NCBI GenBank assembly: GCA_902492185.1
Contig: CABUKY010000001.1
Location: 1-59,484 of the forward strand
Direction of reading: 5' to 3'
Origin: an uncultured Collinsella sp.
Lineage (GTDB): Bacteria > Actinomycetota > Coriobacteriia > Coriobacteriales > Coriobacteriaceae
Length of the DNA: 59,484 nucleotides
Position numbers and translations under genes: made by a program. How positions within the stretch are numbered: position 1 is the first letter of the stretch; each line of letters starts with the position of its first letter. The notes beneath the pieces were generated by a model. That model saw only the letters and a program-made list of their open reading frames with translations. It was not told the DNA's origin and made no database searches. Below are positions 48,886-57,519 of this stretch, in pieces.

Positions 48886-49635
48886 TCACCGACCCAACAT
48901 GAATTCCATCGCACGGAGGCGCTGATCGGTGTGCGTCGCCGCCCACACATGCGAAAGCCCGAGCAAGAACGCCGCCGTATGCGGGTCGATTCGCTCGGCC
49001 ATGAGCGCATCGAAGGTCATGGACATGAGGGCGCGCAGCCACGCGACCTCACCGGTCGACACCAGTTCGGCACCCGGAACGCTCGACGCGCACGACCCGC
49101 ACATGAGACCGCCCGCCTGTGGTGAAAAATACGACAGCATGGGGTCTCCGCACAGCACGCAGGCCGAAAAATCGGGTCGATAGCCAACGTGCGACAACAG
49201 CTTAAAGACATATGCCGCCACGAGCAGGTCCATATGCGCCGCGTCGAGCCCGCTGCCGACAAGTGTGAGCGCCCGCTGCGTGATGGCAAAGGTAAACGGG
49301 TCCTCGGCGTCCTCAAACGAGCACACGCGCGCGACCTCGGCAATCGCGCTTGCGGCGCAAGTCGTCTCGTAATCGGGCGCAGCGCCGAGCGGCGCTTCCA
49401 TAAGCTCGGCCTGGGAAACCACGTCGAGTGACCGTCCGTGCGCGAGCAGCATATCGACGGTACAGAACAGCTCGCAGCGCGCAGCCAGGCGTCCACCGGG
49501 TTTGCGGGCGCCCTTTGCCACGGCACGAACCTGCCGACCCCGCTCGTCAAGCATCGTCAGGATCAGGTCCGTCTCTTTGAGCTTCGTCTTATCGAGGACG
49601 AGCACCTTCGTACGATATGTCCGGGAGCCTGCCAT
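48886..49635 (-). CDS. recO: DNA repair protein RecO
   Basis: A 249-residue recombination mediator that helps RecA load on gaps. The N-terminal OB fold (1 to about 80) has VLVLDKTKLKETDLILTML, RAVAKGARKP and a conserved FCTVDMLLAHGRSL; the helical C-terminal part has a four-cysteine zinc site (CVLCGD and MCGSC). The start at 49635 (MAGSRTYRTK) lies 15 bp past the era stop, inside one housekeeping operon. Confidence 0.94.
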   Translation of the reverse strand: MAGSRTYRTKVLVLDKTKLKETDLILTMLDERGRQVRAVAKGARKPGGRLAARCELFCTVDMLLAHGRSLDVVSQAELMEAPLGAAPDYETTCAASAIAEVARVCSFEDAEDPFTFAITQRALTLVGSGLDAAHMDLLVAAYVFKLLSHVGYRPDFSACVLCGDPMLSYFSPQAGGLMCGSCASSVPGAELVSTGEVAWLRALMSMTFDALMAERIDPHTAAFLLGLSHVWAATHTDQRLRAMEFMLGR

Positions 49636-49650
49636 GCGCGCCGCGCGTCC

Positions 49651-50718
49651 TTAGTCCTCGGCGTTATAGCCAAAGCGGCGAATCTGGGCCTCGTCGTCAC
49701 GCCAGCCGGCCTTGACCTTCACGTCCAGCTCCAAAAAGACCTGCGTGCCAAAAATGCGCTCAAGATCGCGACGGGCGTCGATACCGATATGCTTGATCAT
49801 CTCGCCGCCCTTGCCGATGATGATGCCCTTCTGGCCCTCACGCTCAACGTAAATGGTGGCGTGCACGCGCAGTACCTTCTTGGTCTGCTCGAGCGCATCG
49901 CAGATCACGCCAACGGAGTGCGGAATCTCATCACGGGTGCGGCGCAAGACCTTCTCGCGCACAAACTCGGCAACGAGCGTCTCATCGGAAGCGTCGGTAC
50001 CCATGTCCTCGGGGAACCAACGCGGACCCTCGGGCAAAAAGTGCGCAACGGTCTCGATAAAGGCATCGACATTGAAGTTCTTAACCGACGACGTCACGAT
50101 CTCGTCGTCATATTCCATGAGCTCGTGGGCAGCCTTAAGCTGCTCCATGACCTGTGCGGGGTCGGCCTCATCGGCCTTAGTGAGCACCAGGACCTTCTTG
50201 GAACGGGCGCATCTGACGCGCTCGGCAACCCAGGCGTCTCCCCTGCCGATCGGTTTGGTGGCATCAATCAAAAACGCGACGACATCGACATCGTTCAGCT
50301 CGAACAACGCGCTCTTGTTGAGCTCGGATCCCAGACCGTCCTTGGGCTTGTGGATACCCGGGGTATCGACAAAGACCAGCTGGTAGCCGGGACGGTTGAC
50401 GACGGCGCGCATGCGGCGGCGGGTCGTCTGGGCCACCGGCGAGGTGATGGCGACCTTTTTGCCATAGCAGGCATTAAGCAGCGTGGACTTGCCGGCGTTG
50501 GGACGACCGACCAGCGCCACAAAACCGCTGCGGAAACCGGGCTCCACGTCACCAAAGCCCGCGAGGCTATCGCCCTCGTCGCACAGGGCGTCGAGCTCCT
50601 CGTCGCTCATGCCCTCAAACGGGTCGAACTCCTCGACATCCTCGAGCCCCTCGGTATCCACCGCGTCCAAAGTCTCGTCGTCCAGGATCTCATCGGTAGG
50701 CTGCATATTGTCGGACAT
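49651..50718 (-). CDS. era: GTPase Era with acidic N-terminal extension
   Basis: A 355-residue GTPase for 16S rRNA 3'-end maturation. The G1 loop is GRPNAGKST (about 71-79), G3 is DTPGIHKP, G4 is the variant TKAD, and the KH domain carries GIIIGKGGEMIKHIGIDAR. About 60 residues rich in Asp and Glu precede the GTPase domain; Era is normally about 300 residues, so this extension is unusual and of unknown role. ATG at 50718 follows AAGGGATTCC. It is between dgkA and recO. Confidence 0.95.
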   Translation of the reverse strand: MSDNMQPTDEILDDETLDAVDTEGLEDVEEFDPFEGMSDEELDALCDEGDSLAGFGDVEPGFRSGFVALVGRPNAGKSTLLNACYGKKVAITSPVAQTTRRRMRAVVNRPGYQLVFVDTPGIHKPKDGLGSELNKSALFELNDVDVVAFLIDATKPIGRGDAWVAERVRCARSKKVLVLTKADEADPAQVMEQLKAAHELMEYDDEIVTSSVKNFNVDAFIETVAHFLPEGPRWFPEDMGTDASDETLVAEFVREKVLRRTRDEIPHSVGVICDALEQTKKVLRVHATIYVEREGQKGIIIGKGGEMIKHIGIDARRDLERIFGTQVFLELDVKVKAGWRDDEAQIRRFGYNAED

Positions 50719-50730
50719 GGGAATCCCTTT

Positions 50731-51108
50731 CTAAATAAAGCCAAGCGCGTGGGCAAATACCAGCACGCCCACAATCGCGGCGGTGATGGAAAGAATGTAT
50801 ACAGAGGCGGCGGCGATGTCCTTCGCACGCTTGGCCAGCGGATGGAGCTCCTGGGTCGCCAGGTCGACGATAGCCTCCATAGCGGTGTTGCACAGCTCGC
50901 CGTGAATCACCAGGCCACAACAGATGATAATCGTGGCCCACTCGGCAATGTCGAGACCCACGATACAGCCGGCAATGACGGTGCACACGCCCGCCACGAG
51001 CATGACCTTAATGTTGCGCTCGGTCTTGACGGCGGTGACGAAGCCCTCCATGGCGTAGGAAAACGACTTTAAGAAGGACGGATGGTCCTTGTTCGATCCG
51101 GGAATCAT
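50731..51108 (-). CDS. dgkA: Diacylglycerol/undecaprenol kinase
   Basis: A 125-residue three-helix membrane kinase. The family motif GELCNTAMEAIVDL (Glu and Asn-Thr-Ala-x-Glu) is present near residues 66-80. Gram-positive members phosphorylate undecaprenol for cell-wall lipid recycling rather than diacylglycerol. It begins at ATG 51108, 9 bp past the ybeY stop. Confidence 0.93.
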   Translation of the reverse strand: MIPGSNKDHPSFLKSFSYAMEGFVTAVKTERNIKVMLVAGVCTVIAGCIVGLDIAEWATIIICCGLVIHGELCNTAMEAIVDLATQELHPLAKRAKDIAAASVYILSITAAIVGVLVFAHALGFI

Positions 51109-51117
51109 AGACGGCTC

Positions 51118-51627
51118 CTAGTCGTGGGCGTGGTTGGTGATGGGGCCGACGTGGACTAGCTTGGGGTCCTCGCCGCGCTCGAACGCCAGATCGCGCAGGA
51201 TGGCGTCCTCGCGGGCCTCCATGACCTCGGCCTCGTCGTCCTCGATATGGTCATAGCCCAGCAAGTGCAGCATGCCGTGTACGAGCATCAGACGACACTC
51301 GTCAGCGGGGCTATTGCCAAAACCGGGGGCCTGACGGGCAATAACCTGCGGGGCCAAGATGATATCGCCGAGCTCGAGCGTCTCGTCGGCGGGAATATCC
51401 TCGTCAAAGGCCGAGTCGCATTCAAACGAGAGCACATCGGTGGTGCGGTCGATACCGCGCCACTCGTGGTTGAGCTCATGCATCTCGTCCTCGTCGACAT
51501 ACGAAAGGGAAATCTCGACTTCACGCTCAACGCCCTCGGCGGCAAGCACAACCTCGCAGATGTGCTCCACCTCCTGCGCGTCGAGCAGCGTATCGAGCTC
51601 GGCATCGTTGCTGATCAATACACTCAA
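51118..51627 (-). CDS. ybeY: Endoribonuclease YbeY
   Basis: A 169-residue zinc-dependent RNase for rRNA maturation and 70S quality control. The metal site HGMLHLLGYDH (H-x3-H-x5-H) lies near 128-138, and ELNHEWRGIDRTTDVLSFE is the second signature. The start at 51627 overlaps the phoH stop by 4 bp. The stop is followed by dgkA. Confidence 0.95.
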   Translation of the reverse strand: MSVLISNDAELDTLLDAQEVEHICEVVLAAEGVEREVEISLSYVDEDEMHELNHEWRGIDRTTDVLSFECDSAFDEDIPADETLELGDIILAPQVIARQAPGFGNSPADECRLMLVHGMLHLLGYDHIEDDEAEVMEAREDAILRDLAFERGEDPKLVHVGPITNHAHD

Positions 51628-52610
51628 CGGGACTCCTTTCGGTCACGTACGCGCTTCTCGCGCACATCATCATAAGTATCGTATGCCTCGACGATACGAC
51701 CCACCAGGGCATGGCGCACCACGTCGGCACGCTCGAGGTGCGAAAATGCGACATCATCGACACGGCCCAAAATCTTCTCGACATCCGCCAAGCCACCACG
51801 ACGACCCACCAGGTCACGCTGGCTCAGGTCGCCGGTAATCACGAACTTGGAGTTGAATCCCAGGCGCGTCAGGAACATCTTCATCTGCTCGGGCGTGGTA
51901 TTTTGCGCCTCGTCGAGCACCACGAAGGCATCACTCAGCGTGCGGCCGCGCATGTAGGCAAGCGGGGCAATCTCGATCACACCACGCTCCATGAGCTCGT
52001 CGGTACGCTCACGATCCATCATGTCAAACAGGGCATCGTAGAGCGGACGCATGTAAGGGTCGATTTTTTCCTCGAGGGTGCCGGGCAAAAAGCCCAAATT
52101 CTCCCCCGCCTCGACAACGGGCCGCGTAAGGACCAGGCGACCCACCTCGTGGCGCTTGAGCGCGGCGACGGCGAGCGCCATGGCTAGATAGGTCTTACCG
52201 GTACCGGCGGGGCCCAGGCCAAACGTGATGGTATGCGAGCGGATGGCATCAACATAGCGCTTTTGGCCGAGCGTCTTGGGACGAATGACGCGGCCGCGAT
52301 ACGACAGCAGCACGTCATCGCGCAGCGACGAGACGTCGTGCTCGCCATCGCGCAGGACAGCCAAGCAACGCGAGACGTCGTCGGCAGACAGCGTGCGACC
52401 GGCAGCCGCCTCGCGAAAAGCGTGTTCGAAAAAACGCGCCACGAGTTCGACCTCGTCCGGGTCGCCGCTCACGGAGATGCTATCGCCACGGGCGACCACA
52501 TGGGCGCGAACCAAGCTCTCAAGCGCACGAAGGACGCCGTCGCCGGCGCCCAAAACGCGCGAGGGATCAATTCCCTCGGGAACGGTAAGTCTAATCTTCG
52601 AGGCTTCCAT
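51624..52610 (-). CDS. PhoH family protein (PhoH-like ATPase)
   Basis: A 328-residue P-loop ATPase: GPAGTGKTYLAMALA is Walker A, FVVLDEAQNTTPEQMKMFLT is Walker B with the PhoH signature, and FVITGDLSQRDL follows. The N-terminal 100 residues carry a KH-like region. PhoH proteins are linked to RNA metabolism and pair with YbeY in many genomes, as here. ATG at 52610 has AGGGAGG upstream. The gene overlaps the end of mtaB by 20 bp. Confidence 0.93.
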   Translation of the reverse strand: MEASKIRLTVPEGIDPSRVLGAGDGVLRALESLVRAHVVARGDSISVSGDPDEVELVARFFEHAFREAAAGRTLSADDVSRCLAVLRDGEHDVSSLRDDVLLSYRGRVIRPKTLGQKRYVDAIRSHTITFGLGPAGTGKTYLAMALAVAALKRHEVGRLVLTRPVVEAGENLGFLPGTLEEKIDPYMRPLYDALFDMMDRERTDELMERGVIEIAPLAYMRGRTLSDAFVVLDEAQNTTPEQMKMFLTRLGFNSKFVITGDLSQRDLVGRRGGLADVEKILGRVDDVAFSHLERADVVRHALVGRIVEAYDTYDDVREKRVRDRKESR

Positions 52611-53883
52611 GAACCTCCCTGCGTGCATGGACCAAGCCGGAATCATCGACTCCGATGATAGCAACATCGAGCAGGCACGGGGCTGTAAGTCCACAGGTAT
52701 CGTCAAGACGGGCATGATGGAACGAGCCGAGCGTCAGGTTGTCACCATACTCGAGCACGGCACGCTCGACCGTGCCCACGCGACGACGAGCGTCGGCAAT
52801 GGCAAGCTCCTGCGCCGCGGCTCGCATACGACGACTGCGCTCGGCCATAACCTCAGGCGGCACCTGGTCGGGCATGTCGGCAGCAAGGGTACCGGGACGC
52901 CTGCTGTAGCGAAACACGTGCATACGCGAAAAGCCCACGCGGCGGCACAGCGCCAGCGACTCCTCAAACTCCTCGTCCGTCTCGCCGGGAAAACCGACGA
53001 TGACATCGCACGAAAGGGACGCCTGGGGCAAGATGGCACGAATCATACGCACCGTGTCCACAAAGGCCTCGGCGCTATAGGGACGGCCCATGCGATGCAG
53101 GGTCGCCGTGCAGCCGGACTGCACGGGCAGGTGCAAAAACGGGGCGATACGCTGCGGATAGCGCGCCATAACCTTAAGCAGGCGCTCGGAGATATCCATG
53201 GGCTCGACCGAGGAAATGCGCACATGCGGAATAGACGTGCGCTCCATGATGGCCTCGAGCAGCTCATCGATTTCGACGTGCTCGTCGGTCGCGCTCTTGC
53301 CATCGTAGGCACCCAGGTTCACACCGGTCAGCACCACCTCGGGCACGCCGGCCTCCTGGGCCTCGCGAACTTGCTCGAGCACGGACTCGACGGGCACGGA
53401 GCGCTCGGGGCCGCGTGCCTTCCACACAATGCAATAGGTGCAGCGATGGTTGCAGCCGTCCTGAATCTTCACGCCCAGGCGAGAGCGACCGAGCGCATCG
53501 ACCACCTCGCCATCGCTGCAGGCGGGAACGCTATCGGATTCGACACCCAGCACCTCGCAGACGCGCTCGGCGACGTCAATCTTGGACGGCTCGGCGATCA
53601 CGCGATCGGAGAGCTCCAGCAACTCCTCGGGATGCAGGTTGACGACGCAGCCGGTTACGACCACATAGGGCTCGTTTGGATAGGCCAGCGCATGACGGAC
53701 GGCCTTACGGGTCTTGGCCTCGGCCTCGCCCGTAACGGCACAGGTGTTAATGACGATCAGATCGGCATCCTGGGGCTCCACAATAGCAAAGCCCAGGCGC
53801 ATAAGGTCGGCAGTGATACGGTCAGACTCAACCCGGTTGACACGGCAGCCGAGGTTGACGACGGAAATATGGGGTGCGAGCAC
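52591..53883 (-). CDS. mtaB: tRNA t6A37 methylthiotransferase MtaB
   Basis: A 430-residue radical SAM enzyme that adds a methylthio group to N6-threonylcarbamoyladenosine at tRNA position 37. The first cluster is held by Cys in NLGCRVNRVES, NTCAVT and VTGCV; the radical SAM motif CNHRCTYC is at about 142-149; a TRAM-like RNA-binding domain ends the protein. NLGCRVN (rather than TFGCQMN) separates it from MiaB. The start at 53883 (MLAPHIS) is 9 bp past the dnaJ stop. Operon with phoH and ybeY. Confidence 0.92.
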   Translation of the reverse strand: MLAPHISVVNLGCRVNRVESDRITADLMRLGFAIVEPQDADLIVINTCAVTGEAEAKTRKAVRHALAYPNEPYVVVTGCVVNLHPEELLELSDRVIAEPSKIDVAERVCEVLGVESDSVPACSDGEVVDALGRSRLGVKIQDGCNHRCTYCIVWKARGPERSVPVESVLEQVREAQEAGVPEVVLTGVNLGAYDGKSATDEHVEIDELLEAIMERTSIPHVRISSVEPMDISERLLKVMARYPQRIAPFLHLPVQSGCTATLHRMGRPYSAEAFVDTVRMIRAILPQASLSCDVIVGFPGETDEEFEESLALCRRVGFSRMHVFRYSRRPGTLAADMPDQVPPEVMAERSRRMRAAAQELAIADARRRVGTVERAVLEYGDNLTLGSFHHARLDDTCGLTAPCLLDVAIIGVDDSGLVHARREVHGSLED

Positions 53884-53892
53884 GCGGGCTCC

Positions 53893-55041
53893 TTAATCGA
53901 GGATATCGTCGAGGGCACTCTTGATACGGTCGGTCACCGACTTCTTACCAGAAGCGACGTCATCGCCCATCTCATCGGCAAAAGCACGGAGCAGCTCGCG
54001 CTGCTTATTGGAAAGATTGGTGGGAACGACCACGCGCAGTTGCACGATCAGGCGGCCACGCGAACCGCCACCGCCAATGCGCGGCATGCCGTAATTATTG
54101 ACGCTCACGGTGTCGCCGTACTGGGCGCCGGCGGGAACCGTCACCTTAACGACCTCGTCGGGCATAATGCCCTCGACCTCAATCTCGCAGCCGAGCGCAG
54201 CCTGCGCAATCGAGATATCGCTCACCAGGTACAGGTCATCACCGTTGCGCTTAAAGCGCTCATGGTCGGCGACGCGCACGTTGACAATCAGGTCGCCCGA
54301 AGGCTCGCCGCGAAGGCCGGCCTCGCCAAAGCCGCTCACACGAAGCTGGCGACCGGTCGAAACGCCGGCGGGAATATCGATGTCGATCTTTTCGTGCGAA
54401 GGCGTGCGGCCTTGACCGTCGCAGGTCTCGCAGGGATGATCGATAACCGTGCCCTCGCCATGGCAGTCGGGGCAAGGCGAGGAAGACTGAACCTGGCCCA
54501 AAAACGATCGCTGAACCGTCGTGACGTAGCCCGTACCGTGGCAGCGGCCGCACTGCTTTTCCTGTGCGCCCTCTGCCCTACCGGTGCCATTGCAGTCCTC
54601 GCAAGGAGCAAGGCGGTCATAGCTGATTGTCTTTTTGCAGCCGAGCGCCGCCTCCTCGAGCGTCACCGAAAGCGAGATGGCCATATCACGTCCGCGACGA
54701 CGCTCACGACGGCTGCGGGCGCCACCGCCGGCACCGCCGCCAAAGAACGACGAGAACAAGTCGTCCATGCCCATGCCACCAAAGATATCGTTGATATCGA
54801 CGTAGCCGGAGCCACCGGGGCCGTCGGCAGTGCCGTAACGGTCGTAGTTAGCACGCTTCTGCTCATCGGAAAGAACGGAATATGCCTCGTTGAGCTCTTT
54901 GAACTTAGCCTCGGCCTCGGGGTCGTCCGAAACGTCCGGGTGTACGGTACGGGCCTTCTTTAGAAACGCGCGCTTAATCGTCCGCGCGTCGGCATCCTTG
55001 TCGACGCCAAGCACCTCGTAGTAATCCCTATTTTCCGACAC
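53893..55041 (-). CDS. dnaJ: Chaperone DnaJ
   Basis: A 382-residue Hsp40: J domain with HPD (residues about 5-70), a Gly/Phe-rich linker containing FGGMGMDDLFSSFFGGG, then the cysteine-rich zinc domain with four CxxCxGxG repeats (CEDCNGTG, CGRCHGTG, CPDCHGEG, CETCDGQG) and the C-terminal substrate-binding domain. It delivers unfolded proteins to DnaK. GTG at 55041 (VSENRDYYEVLG) is chosen because GGAAGGA lies about seven bases upstream. A second DnaJ-like gene precedes it. Confidence 0.95.
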   Translation of the reverse strand: MSENRDYYEVLGVDKDADARTIKRAFLKKARTVHPDVSDDPEAEAKFKELNEAYSVLSDEQKRANYDRYGTADGPGGSGYVDINDIFGGMGMDDLFSSFFGGGAGGGARSRRERRRGRDMAISLSVTLEEAALGCKKTISYDRLAPCEDCNGTGRAEGAQEKQCGRCHGTGYVTTVQRSFLGQVQSSSPCPDCHGEGTVIDHPCETCDGQGRTPSHEKIDIDIPAGVSTGRQLRVSGFGEAGLRGEPSGDLIVNVRVADHERFKRNGDDLYLVSDISIAQAALGCEIEVEGIMPDEVVKVTVPAGAQYGDTVSVNNYGMPRIGGGGSRGRLIVQLRVVVPTNLSNKQRELLRAFADEMGDDVASGKKSVTDRIKSALDDILD

Positions 55042-55122
55042 GACCGAATCCTTCCGACTTTCATTATTGTCACAGTGCGTCCTATACCCAAGCTGGGCCG
55101 GCCGCAAACAGAGGGTTTGATG

Positions 55123-56226
55123 TTATTGCATTGCGTAGGGCGAAAGCATGGCACGTTGCGAGCAGCTCGCAAACCAAACCGACACGAGCGCAAACATAAA
55201 TCCGTTGGCAAAACCGTTGGCAAACTGCATCGCGCCGCGCTTCCACCACAGCAGGCTGCGGTGCAGCACGCCGTCCGAGAGCACCATGAACAGGCCCATG
55301 GCAAACGGAATAAAGCACATCACGGCAAAGGCCGAGAACACGCCCGAGATGGCCGATAGCACCAAAAACGGCGCCACGATGCCCATCAGGTAAAAACCGG
55401 TACGGGCCTTGCCTTCCAGGCGCTCGGCCTCAACATGGGCCCGACCGACCAGATCACCGCCAGAGGCGCCGTTGGTGCCGGCGTGACCCATGCCGCCAAT
55501 ACGGACCTCGTCGCCATCGTGCGTGCCGGCGGGAAACTCAATCGTCTGCTCGGAGGTCACACGGGTTCGCCCGCTGCCGCCGCAATCGGGACAGGGGTCG
55601 GCGACGACCTTACCGGAGCCACCGCACTCAGGGCAGACAGACTGGAACGTGCCGGCACCAAACAGAAAGGACAGGTCGACATCGATGTGGCCGCGACCGC
55701 CGCAGCTCGGACAGGTATGTGCATGCTCGGACGAAACAGAGCCCGAACCGCCACAGTGACCACAGGTATCGAAGCGCGTATAGCGGACGGTCTTGCGGGC
55801 ACCGCCCTTGGCTTCCTTGGCGTCGAGCTTAATATCGACGACCACGTTGGCGCCGTTCTCGGGATTATAGGCAGCCTGCCCGCGACGCGGCTGACCCCAG
55901 GCGCCACCAAAGGGAAAGCCGCCCTCAAAGGGATTGCCGTAGCCCGCGCTGCCGGCGTAACCGCCGCCATAGGGCGAAGCCGTGGGAGCGCCGGCAAAGG
56001 GATTGCCCGAGCGCATGGCGTCGTAGCGCGCACGCTTCTGCTCGTCCGAAAGCACAGCATAGGCCTCGGAAACCTCTTTGAACTTTTCCTCGGCATCCGG
56101 TTCTTTGTTGACGTCCGGATGGAGCTTGCGGGCCTTTTGCTGGAAGGCTTTCTGTATATCACGCGAGGTGGCGTCCTTGGAGACACCCAAAATCTCGTAG
56201 TAATCTTTTTCGTTCATCGTCGCCAT
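55123..56226 (-). CDS. DnaJ-like protein with C-terminal membrane domain
   Basis: A 367-residue protein starting like DnaJ: J domain with KLHPDVN, Gly/Tyr/Phe-rich linker (about 75-115), a C-terminal-domain-I-like strand set and a zinc domain with CGHCGGSG, CPSCGGRG, CPECGGSG and CPDCGGSG. Instead of the second substrate-binding domain and dimer tail, the final 110 residues are hydrophobic: GFYLMGIVAPFLVLSAISGV, AFAVMCFIPFAMGLFMVL and GFMFALVSVWFAS predict three membrane helices. It is therefore likely a membrane-bound Hsp40. ATG at 56226 (MATMNEKDYYEILG) has AGGAGG upstream. It lies in tandem with true dnaJ. Confidence 0.88.
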   Translation of the reverse strand: MATMNEKDYYEILGVSKDATSRDIQKAFQQKARKLHPDVNKEPDAEEKFKEVSEAYAVLSDEQKRARYDAMRSGNPFAGAPTASPYGGGYAGSAGYGNPFEGGFPFGGAWGQPRRGQAAYNPENGANVVVDIKLDAKEAKGGARKTVRYTRFDTCGHCGGSGSVSSEHAHTCPSCGGRGHIDVDLSFLFGAGTFQSVCPECGGSGKVVADPCPDCGGSGRTRVTSEQTIEFPAGTHDGDEVRIGGMGHAGTNGASGGDLVGRAHVEAERLEGKARTGFYLMGIVAPFLVLSAISGVFSAFAVMCFIPFAMGLFMVLSDGVLHRSLLWWKRGAMQFANGFANGFMFALVSVWFASCSQRAMLSPYAMQ

Positions 56227-56284
56227 GCGCGGCAACCTCCTGCTCACAGCAGCGTATATATTGCGGTAATTCTACCCGAGCGGC

Positions 56285-57517
56285 CTAGGCTAGACCCCAA
56301 AACAGCTCGAACAGCACATTTCCATCGAGCCAGCCCAAGTGAGTGGGCGCTAAACGAGCACGGACGCGACCTGCGATAACGTCTTTCGAGGTGACGCGCC
56401 CCGCATGTCCTTCAATATGATCGGGCACCCAGGTGGCAAGGCCCAACTCGACCGCACGGTCGCAGGCCGCCGCCAACTCATCTGCAGCGATCACGCTTGC
56501 CGAGCGAACCAACAGATCGGGCCCAATGCCACGCGTCATGCGACAGGCAAGCATCAAATCCTCGGCCGCCGCCTCGCGCTGCGACAGATACTCGGCATCA
56601 AACGTCGTCGCGGCATCGTCGCGTTGCACCAAGCGCACGCGATACGCATCGCCGCGAGCAAGCACGTCGGGAAACAGCCCGGCCAAGCGATCGAAATCCT
56701 CGGCGTCGAGCATACCGGCGGCAGAGCGGCCCAAACCCAGATAGCCCTGTCCGGTCCAATAGGCAATGTTGTGGGCGCACTCATGGCCGTCGAGCGCGTA
56801 GCTTGCCACCTCATACGGGTGATAGCCGGCCGCACTCAGGCGCTCACGCGCCGCATCCATGCATGCAGCCTGAAAATCCTCGTCGGGCTCGAGCGACTCG
56901 TCGCGACACGCCATGCGATAGAGCGGCGTGCCCTCCTCGAGCGTGAGCGGGTACACCGACACATGATGCGGCGCCGCCGCCAACACGCCATCGAGTGTGC
57001 GCTGCCAGCTTAGGTCGGTCTGCCCGGGAAGGCCGCACATCAGGTCGCACGACACGACAAGCCCAGCGTCCTTGACCGTCGTGATGGCAGCGAGCGCCCG
57101 ATCGGCATCGTGAATGCGGCCGATGGCGGTAAGTTCGGCGTTATCGAGCGTTTGCACGCCCAGAGAGACGCGCGTGACACCCACCCCGGCAAGCGCAGTG
57201 GCAAGCTCTGCGGTCAGCGATTCGGGATTGGCCTCGCAGGTAAACTCAACAGGCTTGCACCACGCAGAGATACGCCGGGCAAATTCTACCAAACGCTCCC
57301 CCGCCAGCGACGGCGTGCCGCCGCCAACATAGACGGTGCGGATCTGTGCAAGCGCGCCTGCGTCGCCAAAAGCATCGAGGCGCGCATACAACTGCTCAAA
57401 ATAGGTATCGAGCGCAACGCTCATGTTGCACGGAGCAAAACTGCGTGAGTCAAAGTCACAGTACCGGCATTTTTGGGCGCAAAACGGCACATGCACGTAC
57501 AGCGCGGTAACGGCCAC
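56285..57517 (-). CDS. hemW: Radical SAM protein HemW (heme chaperone)
   Basis: A 410-residue radical SAM protein. The 4Fe-4S ligands are Cys13, 17 and 20 (CAQKCRYC), followed by Phe-Asp-Ser; YVGGGTPS and EANPES are SAM-site motifs, and GVQTLDNAELTAIGR is typical. Once labelled oxygen-independent coproporphyrinogen oxidase, HemW lacks the extra cysteine of HemN and is thought to transfer heme. The start at 57517 is 2 bp past the end of the dus pseudogene. Its place between lepA and dnaJ is the usual neighbourhood. Confidence 0.92.
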   Translation of the reverse strand: MAVTALYVHVPFCAQKCRYCDFDSRSFAPCNMSVALDTYFEQLYARLDAFGDAGALAQIRTVYVGGGTPSLAGERLVEFARRISAWCKPVEFTCEANPESLTAELATALAGVGVTRVSLGVQTLDNAELTAIGRIHDADRALAAITTVKDAGLVVSCDLMCGLPGQTDLSWQRTLDGVLAAAPHHVSVYPLTLEEGTPLYRMACRDESLEPDEDFQAACMDAARERLSAAGYHPYEVASYALDGHECAHNIAYWTGQGYLGLGRSAAGMLDAEDFDRLAGLFPDVLARGDAYRVRLVQRDDAATTFDAEYLSQREAAAEDLMLACRMTRGIGPDLLVRSASVIAADELAAACDRAVELGLATWVPDHIEGHAGRVTSKDVIAGRVRARLAPTHLGWLDGNVLFELFWGLA

Positions 57518-57519
57518 CG

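Noticed and set aside
52276..54963. An 895-codon plus-strand open frame.
   Set aside because: Spans the antisense of phoH, mtaB and dnaJ, three well-supported genes.
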